Assembly (NCBI GenBank): GCA_028694405.1
Contig: JAQUTM010000019.1
Span: forward strand, 1 to 20,734
Reading direction: 5' to 3'
Length of the DNA: 20,734 nt
Source of the DNA: Oscillospiraceae bacterium
GTDB lineage: Bacteria; Bacillota; Clostridia; Oscillospirales; Ruminococcaceae
In this document: piece by piece, positions 1-8,570 of the stretch
How positions within the stretch are numbered: the stretch's first letter is position 1
Layout: each line of letters begins with the position of its first letter
The notes under the pieces: model-generated
Told to the model about the DNA's origin: nothing
Seen by the model: only the letters and a program-made list of their open reading frames with translations
The model's database searches: none
Translations under genes and position numbers: made by a program

Positions 1-1539
1 CTTATAAAATCTTCGATATATTTCCCATGCTTTATCATAATCATGCAAAGCCTTTACCAAACAGCTGGATTGCAAGGACTGTCTGGATAGCAACAATATA
101 CGCCAAGAAGCAGCTACAATAGAATACAGCATGAGACCGTATTTTGCACTCTCTATAATATATGGCTTAATATTAGAATCTGTCAAATTTTCGGCTAGTG
201 CGCACACTTGAGACCATTCTTGTACACATTTATATTTTTCTTGTAAGGCTTCTTCTGTCAGATTGTGTTGCTCCAAATAGAAAAATACAGGCTCTAATTG
301 TTCCATACCGCCTAGTCGATCATCACGCATCCAAAGATTTGTAGGCGTTATTTGTTCTGATAAGGAAATGTCATATGCTTCACAATAACGTCCGTGCAAA
401 ACAGCCTTTGCGCTAAGCTTACATAAATTGTATAGTATAGGGACATCAATACGTGGTAACTTTAAAATTTGTATTGTGTAACGTTCAAATATTTCAGCAT
501 CGCCCTGTTGTGGTGTATTTGCAAATTGTGCAATAATATAAGCATGCAAATCGCACCACAATTCATTTTTTATATAGGGACCAAACCATCCTCCCCCTCT
601 AGACCATGTGTAAACGCCCATGATACGTTTATCGCACCATACGTCGCGTAATCCTTTAGGTTGTTTACATTCCGGAAAACCGTGAATTACACCATCCATA
701 ATGTAATTGGGATGGGCGCCTTTTCCTTCATATTCACGTTGACACTGTACTTCAATTATTTGAGCATGTTGCCCTTGGGCAATACAAGGATTGAATTGAA
801 CTCTGCGCCAAAAATCCAGAGCAGTGTGTTTGATAGAAAAAACGAGCTTTTCATGAGGTTCAATTTTGTTTGTGACAGAAAGATAATAGGATAAATTAGC
901 ATGAAATTTATCTGGGTAGCAATCCCACGTGCGAAAAATAACCCATTTATCTTTTTTTATGCAAAGCTCCGTGCGCAAAAATTCAATTAGATTTTGATAT
1001 CTAATAATTTCAGATGCATCACTTTCTGATCCGCCTTCGTATTGAGCTTTTCGAATAGGGCCATTACCTACATGATAGGGCGTATCGTATAAATAAGTTT
1101 CTCCAACACGAATGATAAATCCATCTATCTCAGGAAATTCGGAGACCAGTTCTTCAAACAGAAGCTGATGAATTTCTAAAGTGAAAGGTTTTTCCAGAGA
1201 GATAAGTCCTTCCCGATTACATAAGCTGTCGTAATATATTCCTACTAATCGTCGTGGTAAAACAAATAAATCAATATGATAAAATACCGCCAAGCCTAAA
1301 GCTTTAGCGGCATAATTTTGCTGATGCAGTGAATCAATCAATTTATTTGTCCATATTTCTTGTGCACTGCCGGTAGGGACGATATCTTTGTTTAGTGTGG
1401 AAAATTTAGCCGCGCAATTTATGTGCTTAAATACTTGGCCGTTAAATCCATAATCTTTTAGCTTTTTAGGATTGGTAAAAGATGTACATATAGGATCTTC
1501 TCCGGGATTGTGATGTACCATATCCAAAATCCATTTCAT
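1..1539 (-). CDS. Putative glycosidase, alpha-glucuronidase-like (3' end outside window)
   Basis: The minus-strand frame is open from ATG at 1539-1537 to the window edge: 513 codons, no stop, so the C-terminus is missing. The start directly abuts the TAA of the upstream gene (TAAATG), which implies translational coupling in one operon. The sequence opens with ILDMVHHNPGEDP and reads like a TIM-barrel sugar enzyme with many aromatic and acidic residues: DGFIIRVGE near 139-147, RTWD near 203-206, EVQCQREYEGKG near 263-274, and WSRGGGWFGPY further on. I recognise this as a family usually annotated hypothetical or alpha-glucuronidase-like, found beside GH105 genes in Firmicutes; that is recall, not a search. 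E147 and the acids of the QREYEGKG segment are candidate catalytic residues (inference). There is no signal peptide, so it probably acts in the cytoplasm on imported oligosaccharides. Substrate unknown. Confidence 0.75.
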   Translation of the reverse strand, partial: MKWILDMVHHNPGEDPICTSFTNPKKLKDYGFNGQVFKHINCAAKFSTLNKDIVPTGSAQEIWTNKLIDSLHQQNYAAKALGLAVFYHIDLFVLPRRLVGIYYDSLCNREGLISLEKPFTLEIHQLLFEELVSEFPEIDGFIIRVGETYLYDTPYHVGNGPIRKAQYEGGSESDASEIIRYQNLIEFLRTELCIKKDKWVIFRTWDCYPDKFHANLSYYLSVTNKIEPHEKLVFSIKHTALDFWRRVQFNPCIAQGQHAQIIEVQCQREYEGKGAHPNYIMDGVIHGFPECKQPKGLRDVWCDKRIMGVYTWSRGGGWFGPYIKNELWCDLHAYIIAQFANTPQQGDAEIFERYTIQILKLPRIDVPILYNLCKLSAKAVLHGRYCEAYDISLSEQITPTNLWMRDDRLGGMEQLEPVFFYLEQHNLTEEALQEKYKCVQEWSQVCALAENLTDSNIKPYIIESAKYGLMLYSIVAASWRILLLSRQSLQSSCLVKALHDYDKAWEIYRRFYK

Positions 1540-2589
1540 TTAGCGTAAAACCTCACCAAGCATTAAAACAGTAAGTGATTGCCCATAAGCCATAGGGCAT
1601 AAAGGGATTTCTCGATAATGCTGCAAGGTATAACTCATGCCAGTACCATAGGAAACTTGCTGAACAGTACCGTCACCATCAATACATGCTACAACGCCTT
1701 TTACACCTTTGTCTGCAATTTTTTTGTATTTTTTTGGTAAGATTCCCATATGGACACCTTTTAGAATACCATAAGTGAAGCCTGCTGTAGCTGAAGCTTC
1801 TTCATAGGAATTTGGATCATCTAGCAAAGTATTCCACATGCCGCTTTCACACTGTAACTTAGCTAAGGCTTTTACTTGCGTTTCTAATAGTCCAACTAGA
1901 TAGCGCTTTTTTACTCCAGTAAAATTCATTATTTCAAGGTAATCTGGAATGCCCGCTGTTATCCAGCAGTTGCCACGTGCCCATAAAGCTTGTGCAAAAT
2001 TGCTGCGATCTATAAAATTCCATCCATGAAACCAAAGCCCCGTTTTACGATCACATAAATATTTAGCATGTAACAAAAATTGATAATAAGATTCTTCGAT
2101 ATATTTACTTTTCTTTAATATCTTACCCATTTTACCTAAAAATAGAACTGTCATAAACAAGGTATCATCCCATAGCTGTTGTTCATTTGTTTCGCCGGAT
2201 ACAATGTGCTGTAAACCACCTTCTTCTGTGCGTGGCATTTCTTCCATTATCCACTCCGCCCATTCACTGCACAACGCCAAATGTTCTTTATTACCGCTTT
2301 TTTCTGCCATACAAGCTAAAGTTAGCATAGGGGCCATTGTATTTACGTTTTTTGCAGGTAAACCTTCAAAGATCCGATTATTGAACCAATCATTTAAGTA
2401 TTGTAAATAAACAGGGTTGCCATTTGTTTCGTAATACTTCCAGATTCCATATAATCCTACGCCTTGCGGCCATTCCCACTTGTCAAAGTCAATGATACCA
2501 ATTGGGCAAGTTTCTTGAATACCGGTATTAGATAAATGCAACATACGGTTATTTACTTTTTCTATCAGTGCAACGTCAATTTTTAACAT
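1540..2589 (-). CDS. GH105 (YteR-like) unsaturated glycuronyl hydrolase
   Basis: 349 aa, close to the usual size of GH105/GH88 alpha6/alpha6-barrel enzymes, which remove the unsaturated uronic acid left at the non-reducing end of oligosaccharides by polysaccharide lyases. Seen: WEWPQGVGLYGIWKYYE near the N-terminus, QLWDDTLFMTVLFLGKMG near residues 138-155 (the aspartate in this segment is the family's expected catalytic acid), FHGWN near 190, and WARGNCWITAG near 205-215. There is no signal peptide, so it is cytoplasmic. ATG at 2589 has an AGGGAG ribosome site about 7 nt upstream. It follows the toroid gene by 45 nt and is coupled to the next gene. A lyase partner is implied by the chemistry; the neighbouring 596-aa protein is the candidate. 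Whether the substrate is rhamnogalacturonan, glucuronan or a glycosaminoglycan cannot be read from the sequence. Confidence 0.88.
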   Translation of the reverse strand: MLKIDVALIEKVNNRMLHLSNTGIQETCPIGIIDFDKWEWPQGVGLYGIWKYYETNGNPVYLQYLNDWFNNRIFEGLPAKNVNTMAPMLTLACMAEKSGNKEHLALCSEWAEWIMEEMPRTEEGGLQHIVSGETNEQQLWDDTLFMTVLFLGKMGKILKKSKYIEESYYQFLLHAKYLCDRKTGLWFHGWNFIDRSNFAQALWARGNCWITAGIPDYLEIMNFTGVKKRYLVGLLETQVKALAKLQCESGMWNTLLDDPNSYEEASATAGFTYGILKGVHMGILPKKYKKIADKGVKGVVACIDGDGTVQQVSYGTGMSYTLQHYREIPLCPMAYGQSLTVLMLGEVLR

Positions 2590-2634
2590 GGTGTTGCTCC
2601 CTTTTTAACAAAATAGTATATAATATTAAATTTA

Positions 2635-4425
2635 TTACACATACAAAAAACCTCCATTTTTATATATTTTTGTGTTAACAGTTTTTGAGTTAATATATTT
2701 TTCAGGTATAGAATTTATCCATTCAGTGCAGTATAAGTTTCCGCTGTGATGTAAGAGAGAGGCTTGCATTTTAGTGTTATCAAACAATATTTGCACTTTA
2801 GAGCTTTCTGAACTTTCATTTTTAGTATAAAAATGTGTAGAAAAACAAATATATGAAGTTTTTAGCTTTGAAAAGTCAATTTTACTATTTGGCTGATTTT
2901 GCAATACAATATCTAGCCCCATTGAAGTTTCTGTAGTAAATGTTTCGATGGATATATCCTCATTGTCAAAGCACGCATCTAAAATATTTAGTTTAATGTA
3001 CACACTGCCTACCGAAAAAATATACTCTGCACTTTTTTGCTTTAATAAGGCGGCGTTGGTTAAGTCTCCATTCATTTCAAATCGAATATAAAATTTGTCA
3101 GCGGTAATAGTGGCGTTCTCCATTTGATCTAAAATATAATGGTAATCGCCGTGGTCTGTTACAAACCCGATAAGAGATACGGTTTCGTTTTCTATTTGCG
3201 CAGTAGATATAATTGCAGATGAAAAATCCATTTTGTCATGCATGCAGCGCACCTTAAAAGCCGCAACCCCGCAGTTCGATTTTAGATAGGCCATTAAGGG
3301 GCGTCGTTGATTCCACATATCGTGTCGATTAAAACTACCAACACAATAATAAGGATGTAACCATGTGGTAGCAGTTATTGGCGGTTGATTTTTTTCTGTT
3401 AAAACACGAATTTCTTTACAATCTATGGTGTCAAACCCTTTATAATATTCCATTTGGGTAAAGCGTGGTTGCGTTAAAGGTGCAAAAAAAGAAATATATT
3501 CTTCAGGACATAAAAGTGTTGTATGCATCCACAACAAATCAATATCTAATGTTTTACCCTTTAGTAAATTCCATATTCCGTTTGTGCCAATTTCAAAAAT
3601 AGAAAGCAGTCGGTCATCGCAAATATCTCCATAGCACCGTGTGTGCGGAGGAGCGAGCTGCCCTGTTGGTGAATGGAAATGATGTGCCATATCACGCCAG
3701 AGTGTATTATTTAATGTTTTGGCCGCATTTTTTAGCGCAAGGGTTTTGGCATATTTTAAAATGCGCCCGTTTTCTTCTAAATCAATTAAGCCGTAATAAG
3801 GGCTATTATATTCGCTGATACTACCATTTTTGTTTATAAACTCAATTAAATGCTCTAGCTTGTTTAAACCAAATTGTATAAAATCGCTATTTTGTAAAAT
3901 TTCTCCCGACAGAGCAATTACAAAACTGCTCATTATACAAATGTTTGTATAATCTGCTCCCATGTTGCGCCGTTGAATGCTGATACAAGCATTTTTTAGT
4001 GCTTGTTTCATATCACATTTTAAGTCATCGGGTAGAAAATGCTCAAACTCAATAAGAGAAATAATCAGTGTTCTACTAATAAACGAGGCCCAGTTCCAAT
4101 CTGGGTTTAACATGTTCTCTATAGGTTCTTCTAATAGATAAGGCCATATACCAAAAGTTGGGCTATCAGGCTTTTTATCTTGCAAGGCAAGAATAGTACG
4201 AAAAATATGCAGAGCATTCTTTACATTTTCAGGAGTACCTGTTTGCAACAATCCGATTGCAAATTCAGTGTTTTCACGTGTGCGGTGTACACGTCCGCTT
4301 GAAATTGCGGTGTGGTAGTTTCGCTGCGTTATATTTTCATATATTAAGTTATTTTCAAAATTGTAGCTGTTTTTTTGAATGGATAAAAATTTCTTTTCGA
4401 ACGCACATTCCAAAGTTGAATTCAT
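2635..4425 (-). CDS. Uncharacterised alpha/alpha-toroid-like carbohydrate-active protein, possible lyase
   Basis: 596 aa from ATG at 4425, chosen because GAGG lies 8 nt upstream; a second ATG at 4431 has only 2 nt spacing, and a longer reading to 4473 would run through a perfect hairpin. The N-terminal half is helix-rich with repeated aromatic and acidic patches: RVHRTRENTEFAIGLLQTG near residues 44-62, WPYLLEEP, a DWNWASF segment, RRNMGADYTNICIMSS, SEYNSPYYG, and HSPTGQLAPPHTRCYGD. The C-terminal third looks beta-rich. This layout (toroid followed by beta-sandwich) is shared by several polysaccharide lyases. No signal peptide is visible. The family is one I associate with hypothetical proteins next to GH105 genes. 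His, Asn, Tyr and Arg residues in the listed motifs are candidate active-site residues. Lyase activity is inferred only from fold-like features and the GH105 neighbour. Confidence 0.7.
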   Translation of the reverse strand: MNSTLECAFEKKFLSIQKNSYNFENNLIYENITQRNYHTAISSGRVHRTRENTEFAIGLLQTGTPENVKNALHIFRTILALQDKKPDSPTFGIWPYLLEEPIENMLNPDWNWASFISRTLIISLIEFEHFLPDDLKCDMKQALKNACISIQRRNMGADYTNICIMSSFVIALSGEILQNSDFIQFGLNKLEHLIEFINKNGSISEYNSPYYGLIDLEENGRILKYAKTLALKNAAKTLNNTLWRDMAHHFHSPTGQLAPPHTRCYGDICDDRLLSIFEIGTNGIWNLLKGKTLDIDLLWMHTTLLCPEEYISFFAPLTQPRFTQMEYYKGFDTIDCKEIRVLTEKNQPPITATTWLHPYYCVGSFNRHDMWNQRRPLMAYLKSNCGVAAFKVRCMHDKMDFSSAIISTAQIENETVSLIGFVTDHGDYHYILDQMENATITADKFYIRFEMNGDLTNAALLKQKSAEYIFSVGSVYIKLNILDACFDNEDISIETFTTETSMGLDIVLQNQPNSKIDFSKLKTSYICFSTHFYTKNESSESSKVQILFDNTKMQASLLHHSGNLYCTEWINSIPEKYINSKTVNTKIYKNGGFLYV

Positions 4426-4443
4426 AATCATAACCTCATAAAA

Positions 4444-4471
4444 GCCTGATGCAATATCAGATGCATCAGGC
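4444..4471 (-). terminator. Intercistronic hairpin, attenuator-like
   Basis: A perfect 10-bp inverted repeat, GCCTGATGCA (4444-4453) and TGCATCAGGC (4462-4471), with an 8-nt loop lies between the permease-hybrid stop (4480) and the next ATG (4425). Read leftward, the stem is followed by CTTTTATGAGG, a short U-tract that merges into the next ribosome site. It could act as a partial terminator, or as an mRNA processing or stability element that sets different levels for transporter and enzyme genes. Too few U residues for a confident strong terminator. Confidence 0.55.
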
Positions 4472-4479
4472 AAATTTAC

Positions 4480-5982
4480 TTAACCTTTTACGGCGCCTAC
4501 GGTAATGCCTTTTACAAGATATTTTTGAAAAAACGGGAACAAAAATAAAATCGGCGCGATGGATAAAAACGCCATTGCCATTCGAGCTGATTCACTTGGG
4601 AAGTTGACAACATCTACAGTGCCGGAAACCATAGCATCTTTGGCTAATTCCTCAATACCTTTCATAAGCGTATACAATTTATATTGAAGTGATTGACGTG
4701 AACTGGTTTGAATATAAAGCATACTGAGCCACCAATCGTTCCAATAGCGCAAAATTATCAAAAATCCAACCGATGCAAGACCGGGTTTTGAAAGCGGAAG
4801 AACAATTTGTAAAAATGTGCGCATTTCACCAGCACCATCTATGCGTGCCGCCTCAATAATATCATTAGGCACCGAATTGAAAAAAGAACGGAGCAACAAT
4901 ATATTCCAGGCTATAGTTTGAGAATCAAAAACATCCATAAGATAGTCAAATTCATTTATACTTTTTTTCTCTTTTTCATCATCATGAGCACTTATATGAG
5001 TGATTAGGGTTCTATAGGGCTTATAAATAAGCTGTGCAATACAAAAGGAAAGAGGTGCAGCCAATAAAAATGAAAATATAATAATAAGAAGTGTTCCATT
5101 TAATAATTGGCTTGTAAAGGAGTGAAGTACAGAATAGGGTTGAATGCTTATAACAATCCAATCGGTTCCTAAAACATCGGTAGATGAAACAACTTGTTTA
5201 ATTCCTTGTCTTGTTGTATGGAAAGTTCCAGAAAGAGATTTTGCTTGCAAAAACATATTATTATCTAGATAGACATCTGAAAGCCGGACAACCGTTTCCT
5301 GTGTGTCAAGTAAAATTCTTCCGTTACCTTGAACTATAATGATGTGAGATTTATTATTGTATTGTATTGGTGTTGTAGATAAATTTGCGGCCATCCATGA
5401 AGTTTTTACATTGACTACTACAGCTGAAAGAACATCGTTAGAAAAAACATCTCTCACAAACATAATGTAGCTTAAAACGGTATGGTCATATTCACCTGTA
5501 ACTTCATTAAAAACTGGACGGGGTAAAATAATAAGTGAGGAACTATCGACGTTAGAATTTAGGATTTTATAGATATCTTTATATTCCTGTGTAGCAATAC
5601 TAAGAGTACTATATAAAAGCTTTTTTTGCCCATTATATAAAAAAACGCTTTCTAACATTTCGTTTGTTAATATAAGTTTATTCATGCGCCGCATCAACTG
5701 TTGTTCCAAGATAGGGTTATCCTCAGTATCTGCAGTGAGCAGCGACTGAACATCACTGTCATACATTTGCATAGAACAAAAAGAAGTGGCAACTTGATTT
5801 ACATAACTTAAGTGGAAGCTAACTTCATCTAACAGTTGCTGATTAGTTTGTTGAACCAATATAAGTCCTTGTTTATCTACCATTCTGTATAATAAGGTAC
5901 TTAAAGTTATTATAATAACAGCTACACTTACGCCAACGTAGATAATTATATTAGTTAATGTTTTAGGCCAAGCACGCATCAA
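4480..5982 (-). CDS. Hybrid gene: membrane sensor half of an AraC-type regulator fused to C-terminal half of an LplC-type ABC permease
   Basis: 500 aa in one open frame. Residues 10-32 are a membrane segment, 35-290 an extracytoplasmic sensor region of the Cache type seen in membrane-bound AraC-family regulators and YesM kinases, and 293-318 a second membrane segment followed by YKPYRTL and NEFDYLMDVFD, the normal linker leading to the cytoplasmic output domain. At about residue 355 the sequence switches to AWNILLLRSFFNSVPNDIIE, EAARIDGAGEMRTF, a PLSKPG EAA-loop motif and the terminal GITVGAVKG of carbohydrate permeases. The DNA-binding domain and about the first half of the permease are absent. 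TTG at 5982 or ATG at 5979 may start it; AGGAG lies 7 or 10 nt upstream. Function is doubtful. The fusion is either a real deletion or an assembly collapse. Confidence 0.85.
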   Translation of the reverse strand: MMRAWPKTLTNIIIYVGVSVAVIIITLSTLLYRMVDKQGLILVQQTNQQLLDEVSFHLSYVNQVATSFCSMQMYDSDVQSLLTADTEDNPILEQQLMRRMNKLILTNEMLESVFLYNGQKKLLYSTLSIATQEYKDIYKILNSNVDSSSLIILPRPVFNEVTGEYDHTVLSYIMFVRDVFSNDVLSAVVVNVKTSWMAANLSTTPIQYNNKSHIIIVQGNGRILLDTQETVVRLSDVYLDNNMFLQAKSLSGTFHTTRQGIKQVVSSTDVLGTDWIVISIQPYSVLHSFTSQLLNGTLLIIIFSFLLAAPLSFCIAQLIYKPYRTLITHISAHDDEKEKKSINEFDYLMDVFDSQTIAWNILLLRSFFNSVPNDIIEAARIDGAGEMRTFLQIVLPLSKPGLASVGFLIILRYWNDWWLSMLYIQTSSRQSLQYKLYTLMKGIEELAKDAMVSGTVDVVNFPSESARMAMAFLSIAPILFLFPFFQKYLVKGITVGAVKG

Positions 5983-6134
5983 ACTATCACTCCTATAATT
6001 TATGTTGTATATTTGATTTATGCAAATTTAACATATTATAATATATAGTATAACTTGTTAAAAGGAACAAATTCAATAGAATAGTAGTTTAGAGAATAAT
6101 TCTTGAATTTGAGAGTAAAATCACTTTCCTGTAG

Positions 6135-6173
6135 TGCGAATATTTATGCGATGTAAGAACGTTGATGCGAATA
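6135..6173. promoter_or_regulatory. Direct repeats TGCGAATA, possible regulator site
   Basis: TGCGAATA occurs at 6135-6142 and 6166-6173, with start points 31 bp apart (about three helical turns), and a partial TGCG at 6147. They sit in the divergent intergenic region between the hybrid regulator gene and the sugar-binding lipoprotein. AraC-type regulators often bind direct repeats on one DNA face, so this could be the operator of the regulator whose DNA-binding half is now missing. The rest of 5983-6294 is AT-rich; TATAAT at 6217 lacks a convincing -35 box. Confidence 0.3.
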
Positions 6174-6294
6174 ATTCCCAAATCTGCTAATATCAATTTG
6201 AAATTTGGTTAGTTATAATTTGATTATCACGAGGCAAGGCAAAAAACGCTTGAACGCCTGGTAACCAATAAAAAACATTAAAAGGAGAAAATGA

Positions 6295-7485
6295 ATGGAA
6301 AAGATTAAACGCACAATATCTTTATTACTAAGCCTGCTAATTACAGTAAGCATCTTTGTAGGTTGCGGTAAACAAGCCACGCCTGTAAGTAGTACAAGTG
6401 TGGCAAAAGAAGCACCCGTGGAACTGATTTGGTATACACGCTTTGATGACCAAGCAGACACAGCTAAGGTGAATGAGGAGCTTAATAAACTTACCTTAGA
6501 AAAGATTAATTGCACAGTAAAAATGATCAATATTCCAGGCGGCTCTTACAATGATAAAATGCAGGTTATTTTAGGCGGGCGTGAACAATGCGACATTGTA
6601 TTTGCTGGCGCAGGATTTGCAGATTATTGGGGAAATGCATCACGTGGTGCCTTTTTACCACTAGATGATTTGTTGCACGAATATGCACAAGATACTTACG
6701 ATGTTATTCCAGAAGCTTATTGGGACGGAGTTAAGCTAAAGGGCGAAATTTACGGCGTTATAAACTATCAAATAGAAGCAAAAGAGGCAGGCTTCTTTGT
6801 GCAGACCGAACTGTTGGACAAATATGGATTTGATTTGTCTAGTGTTAATAATATACAAGATATTGAACCTTTCCTGGAAAAAGTTCATAAGGACAATCCA
6901 GACATGATGCCTATCTGGGTAAATGAAATTGACTTGCTTCCGATGATTGGCTACGATGAAATAGGTACTTACGGTATGCCGGGTGCTGTTGAAATCGGAG
7001 ATGAAAGTTTAACTGTTATCAATCAATATGAAACAGAAAATTGGAAAAATTTTGTAAATCTAATGCGTAAATGGTATTTAGCAGGATATATTGCAAAAGA
7101 TGCAGCTACACTTGCTAGTACAAACGACATTAGCAAAGCAGGAAAAATGGCTACTACCTTGAGCAATATGAAACCAGGCTGTGAAGATGAGGCAGAGGTT
7201 TTATGGGGGCGTCCTTTAACAACCCAAAAGATAATGGATGGCCGTGTTTTACCAAGTGCAGTTTCAGCCACTTTGAACTGTATTTCTTCTACAAGTGAAA
7301 ACCCGGAAAAAGCAATGCAATTTTTAAATCTTCTCAATACCGATTTGGACGTATATAATCTAGTGTGTTTTGGTATCGAAGGTGTTCACTATAATAAAGT
7401 TGCAAATAACCGCATTGAACTTGTAGAAAACAGTGGATATCAGCCTAATAAAGCATGGGCGATGGGAAATCAGTTTAATGCATAG
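6295..7485 (+). CDS. LplA-like extracellular sugar-binding lipoprotein, C-terminally truncated
   Basis: 396 aa starting at ATG with AAAGGAGA 7-8 nt upstream. Residues 1-24 form a lipoprotein signal (KIKR basic start, hydrophobic core, FVGC lipobox with Cys24), so the product should be anchored outside the membrane as the ligand-binding subunit of a carbohydrate ABC importer. Typical features follow: ELIWYTRFDDQ, a GSYNDKMQVILGG segment, and near the end FGIEGVHYNKV and YQPNKAWAMGNQFNA. Family members normally continue for roughly 80-100 residues beyond GNQFNA; here a TAG follows at once and sequence of an unrelated GH43 gene begins. The N- and central lobes look intact. No matching full-length permease is present in the window. 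Binding may be impaired because the C-terminal segment usually completes the fold. Confidence 0.85.
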   Translation: MEKIKRTISLLLSLLITVSIFVGCGKQATPVSSTSVAKEAPVELIWYTRFDDQADTAKVNEELNKLTLEKINCTVKMINIPGGSYNDKMQVILGGREQCDIVFAGAGFADYWGNASRGAFLPLDDLLHEYAQDTYDVIPEAYWDGVKLKGEIYGVINYQIEAKEAGFFVQTELLDKYGFDLSSVNNIQDIEPFLEKVHKDNPDMMPIWVNEIDLLPMIGYDEIGTYGMPGAVEIGDESLTVINQYETENWKNFVNLMRKWYLAGYIAKDAATLASTNDISKAGKMATTLSNMKPGCEDEAEVLWGRPLTTQKIMDGRVLPSAVSATLNCISSTSENPEKAMQFLNLLNTDLDVYNLVCFGIEGVHYNKVANNRIELVENSGYQPNKAWAMGNQFNA

Positions 7486-8029
7486 GCAAACAAATAGACA
7501 TTGCTATTCCCGACAAGGGTGTGCAGAAAAAATATATTTTAAACCCGATGGGAGCATTCCTCAAGTAGAAATGACAAGCAATGGTTTAAGTGATAAACCA
7601 TTAGCTGGAAAAGGAGAGTATGGAGCTTATATTGCATGTAATTTAATGAGTGGAAAGGGAGCAGGGAGTTACACGAATAAAAAAGAAGATTTTGCTTTGC
7701 ATCCTTGCTTTACCCAACAAGAAGAAGATGGAGAGAAAGGACCGGGAACATATATTGCAGACATTTCTGATAAAACAGTTATAGGTTATAAATATTTTAA
7801 TCTTCAAAACACAACATATATTTCTTTGAAAGTACGTGGAACAGGGAAAGGTAAAATGTTTATAAAAAACAATTTAAAAGAAGAACCCGTTGGCTATATA
7901 AATATAGTTGCAGAAAATGAATACAAAATGTTTCATTCTAAAGTGCGTTTGCCTGCAAATGCAAATATGATTTTTTTTATATTTGAAGGGTCAGGCAAAT
8001 TGGATTTTCAAAAATTTATTTTACAATAA
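7481..8029 (+). pseudogene. C-terminal remnant of a GH43-type glycosidase
   Basis: From about 7481 the frame reads HRQTNRHCYSRQGCAEKI, then DGSIPQVEMTSNG, a GEYGAYIACNLM segment and a beta-rich tail ending FQKFILQ. HRxTN...FSRQGCAE and IPQVEMTS are what I recognise as the end of the five-bladed catalytic domain of GH43-like enzymes, followed by an accessory beta-sandwich that resembles a CBM6-type domain. The catalytic Asp and Glu blades that should precede it are absent. A GTG at 7433 would open the frame, but it lies inside the binding-protein gene in another frame, has no ribosome site, and encodes no GH43-like residues before 7481. It is therefore best read as a remnant joined to the broken binding-protein gene. 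Alternatively the assembly dropped the intervening DNA. Confidence 0.75.
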
Positions 8030-8570
8030 ACCCTTTCGTTGAACTAATGCATAAAGCAACAGAGGCTAAAAATCAAAAATTCACAATAATATTAGTAAGT
8101 ATTTTACTACATAAATTTTATGGCACAAATAGCAACTTTGCGCTACAGAAGAAATATTCGTGCGTCTAAAGTCAAAATACTGATGTTTTAATGTGGCTAG
8201 CAAATATTTTCGAAGTGATTTTATGAGGTATAAAAATTATACGGATTTTATTGGGTTATAGTTTTGATAGTTATATCAATTTAAAAATTTAAGTTAGAAA
8301 TTAAAAAAACTTAAACGGATATGATTTAAACACATGAAATATAGTGTTTTGAAAAATTACAAAAATACTACATAACCCACTTTAAGAAATTATAAAAGAT
8401 ATCGTGCAAGTAAGTACCTTTACCCGAACGGATAAGAGGATAAAAATAAGCAAAGATTTCGTGAAGAAGCATAGTTTTCGCTTGACAACACACGTTTAAT
8501 TATCACCTGACGCAGGGAATATGGTTTTGAAAAAAGCACATATTTCCAAGCCGATTAGCTTTTTAAAAAC
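8030..8570. other. Gene-poor AT-rich spacer
   Basis: About 540 bases between the GH43 remnant and the tRNA-Lys terminator. No open frame with a ribosome site, no RNA gene and no insertion-sequence end is visible. A weak inverted repeat (AAAAAGC near 8532, GCTTTTT near 8549) could form a loose hairpin. It marks the boundary between the carbohydrate locus and the rest of the window. Confidence 0.5.

Noticed and set aside
469..894. Small plus-strand open frames of 60 and 77 codons
   Set aside because: They lie wholly inside the long open minus-strand glycosidase frame and have no convincing ribosome sites.
4426..4473. A longer N-terminus for the toroid-like protein
   Set aside because: The extension is encoded by a perfect hairpin and lacks a ribosome site; ATG at 4425 has one.
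7433..8029. A complete 198-aa gene starting at GTG 7433
   Set aside because: GTG lies within the binding-protein gene in another frame, without a ribosome site, and the first 16 codons are unlike GH43; only the part from 7481 has family character.
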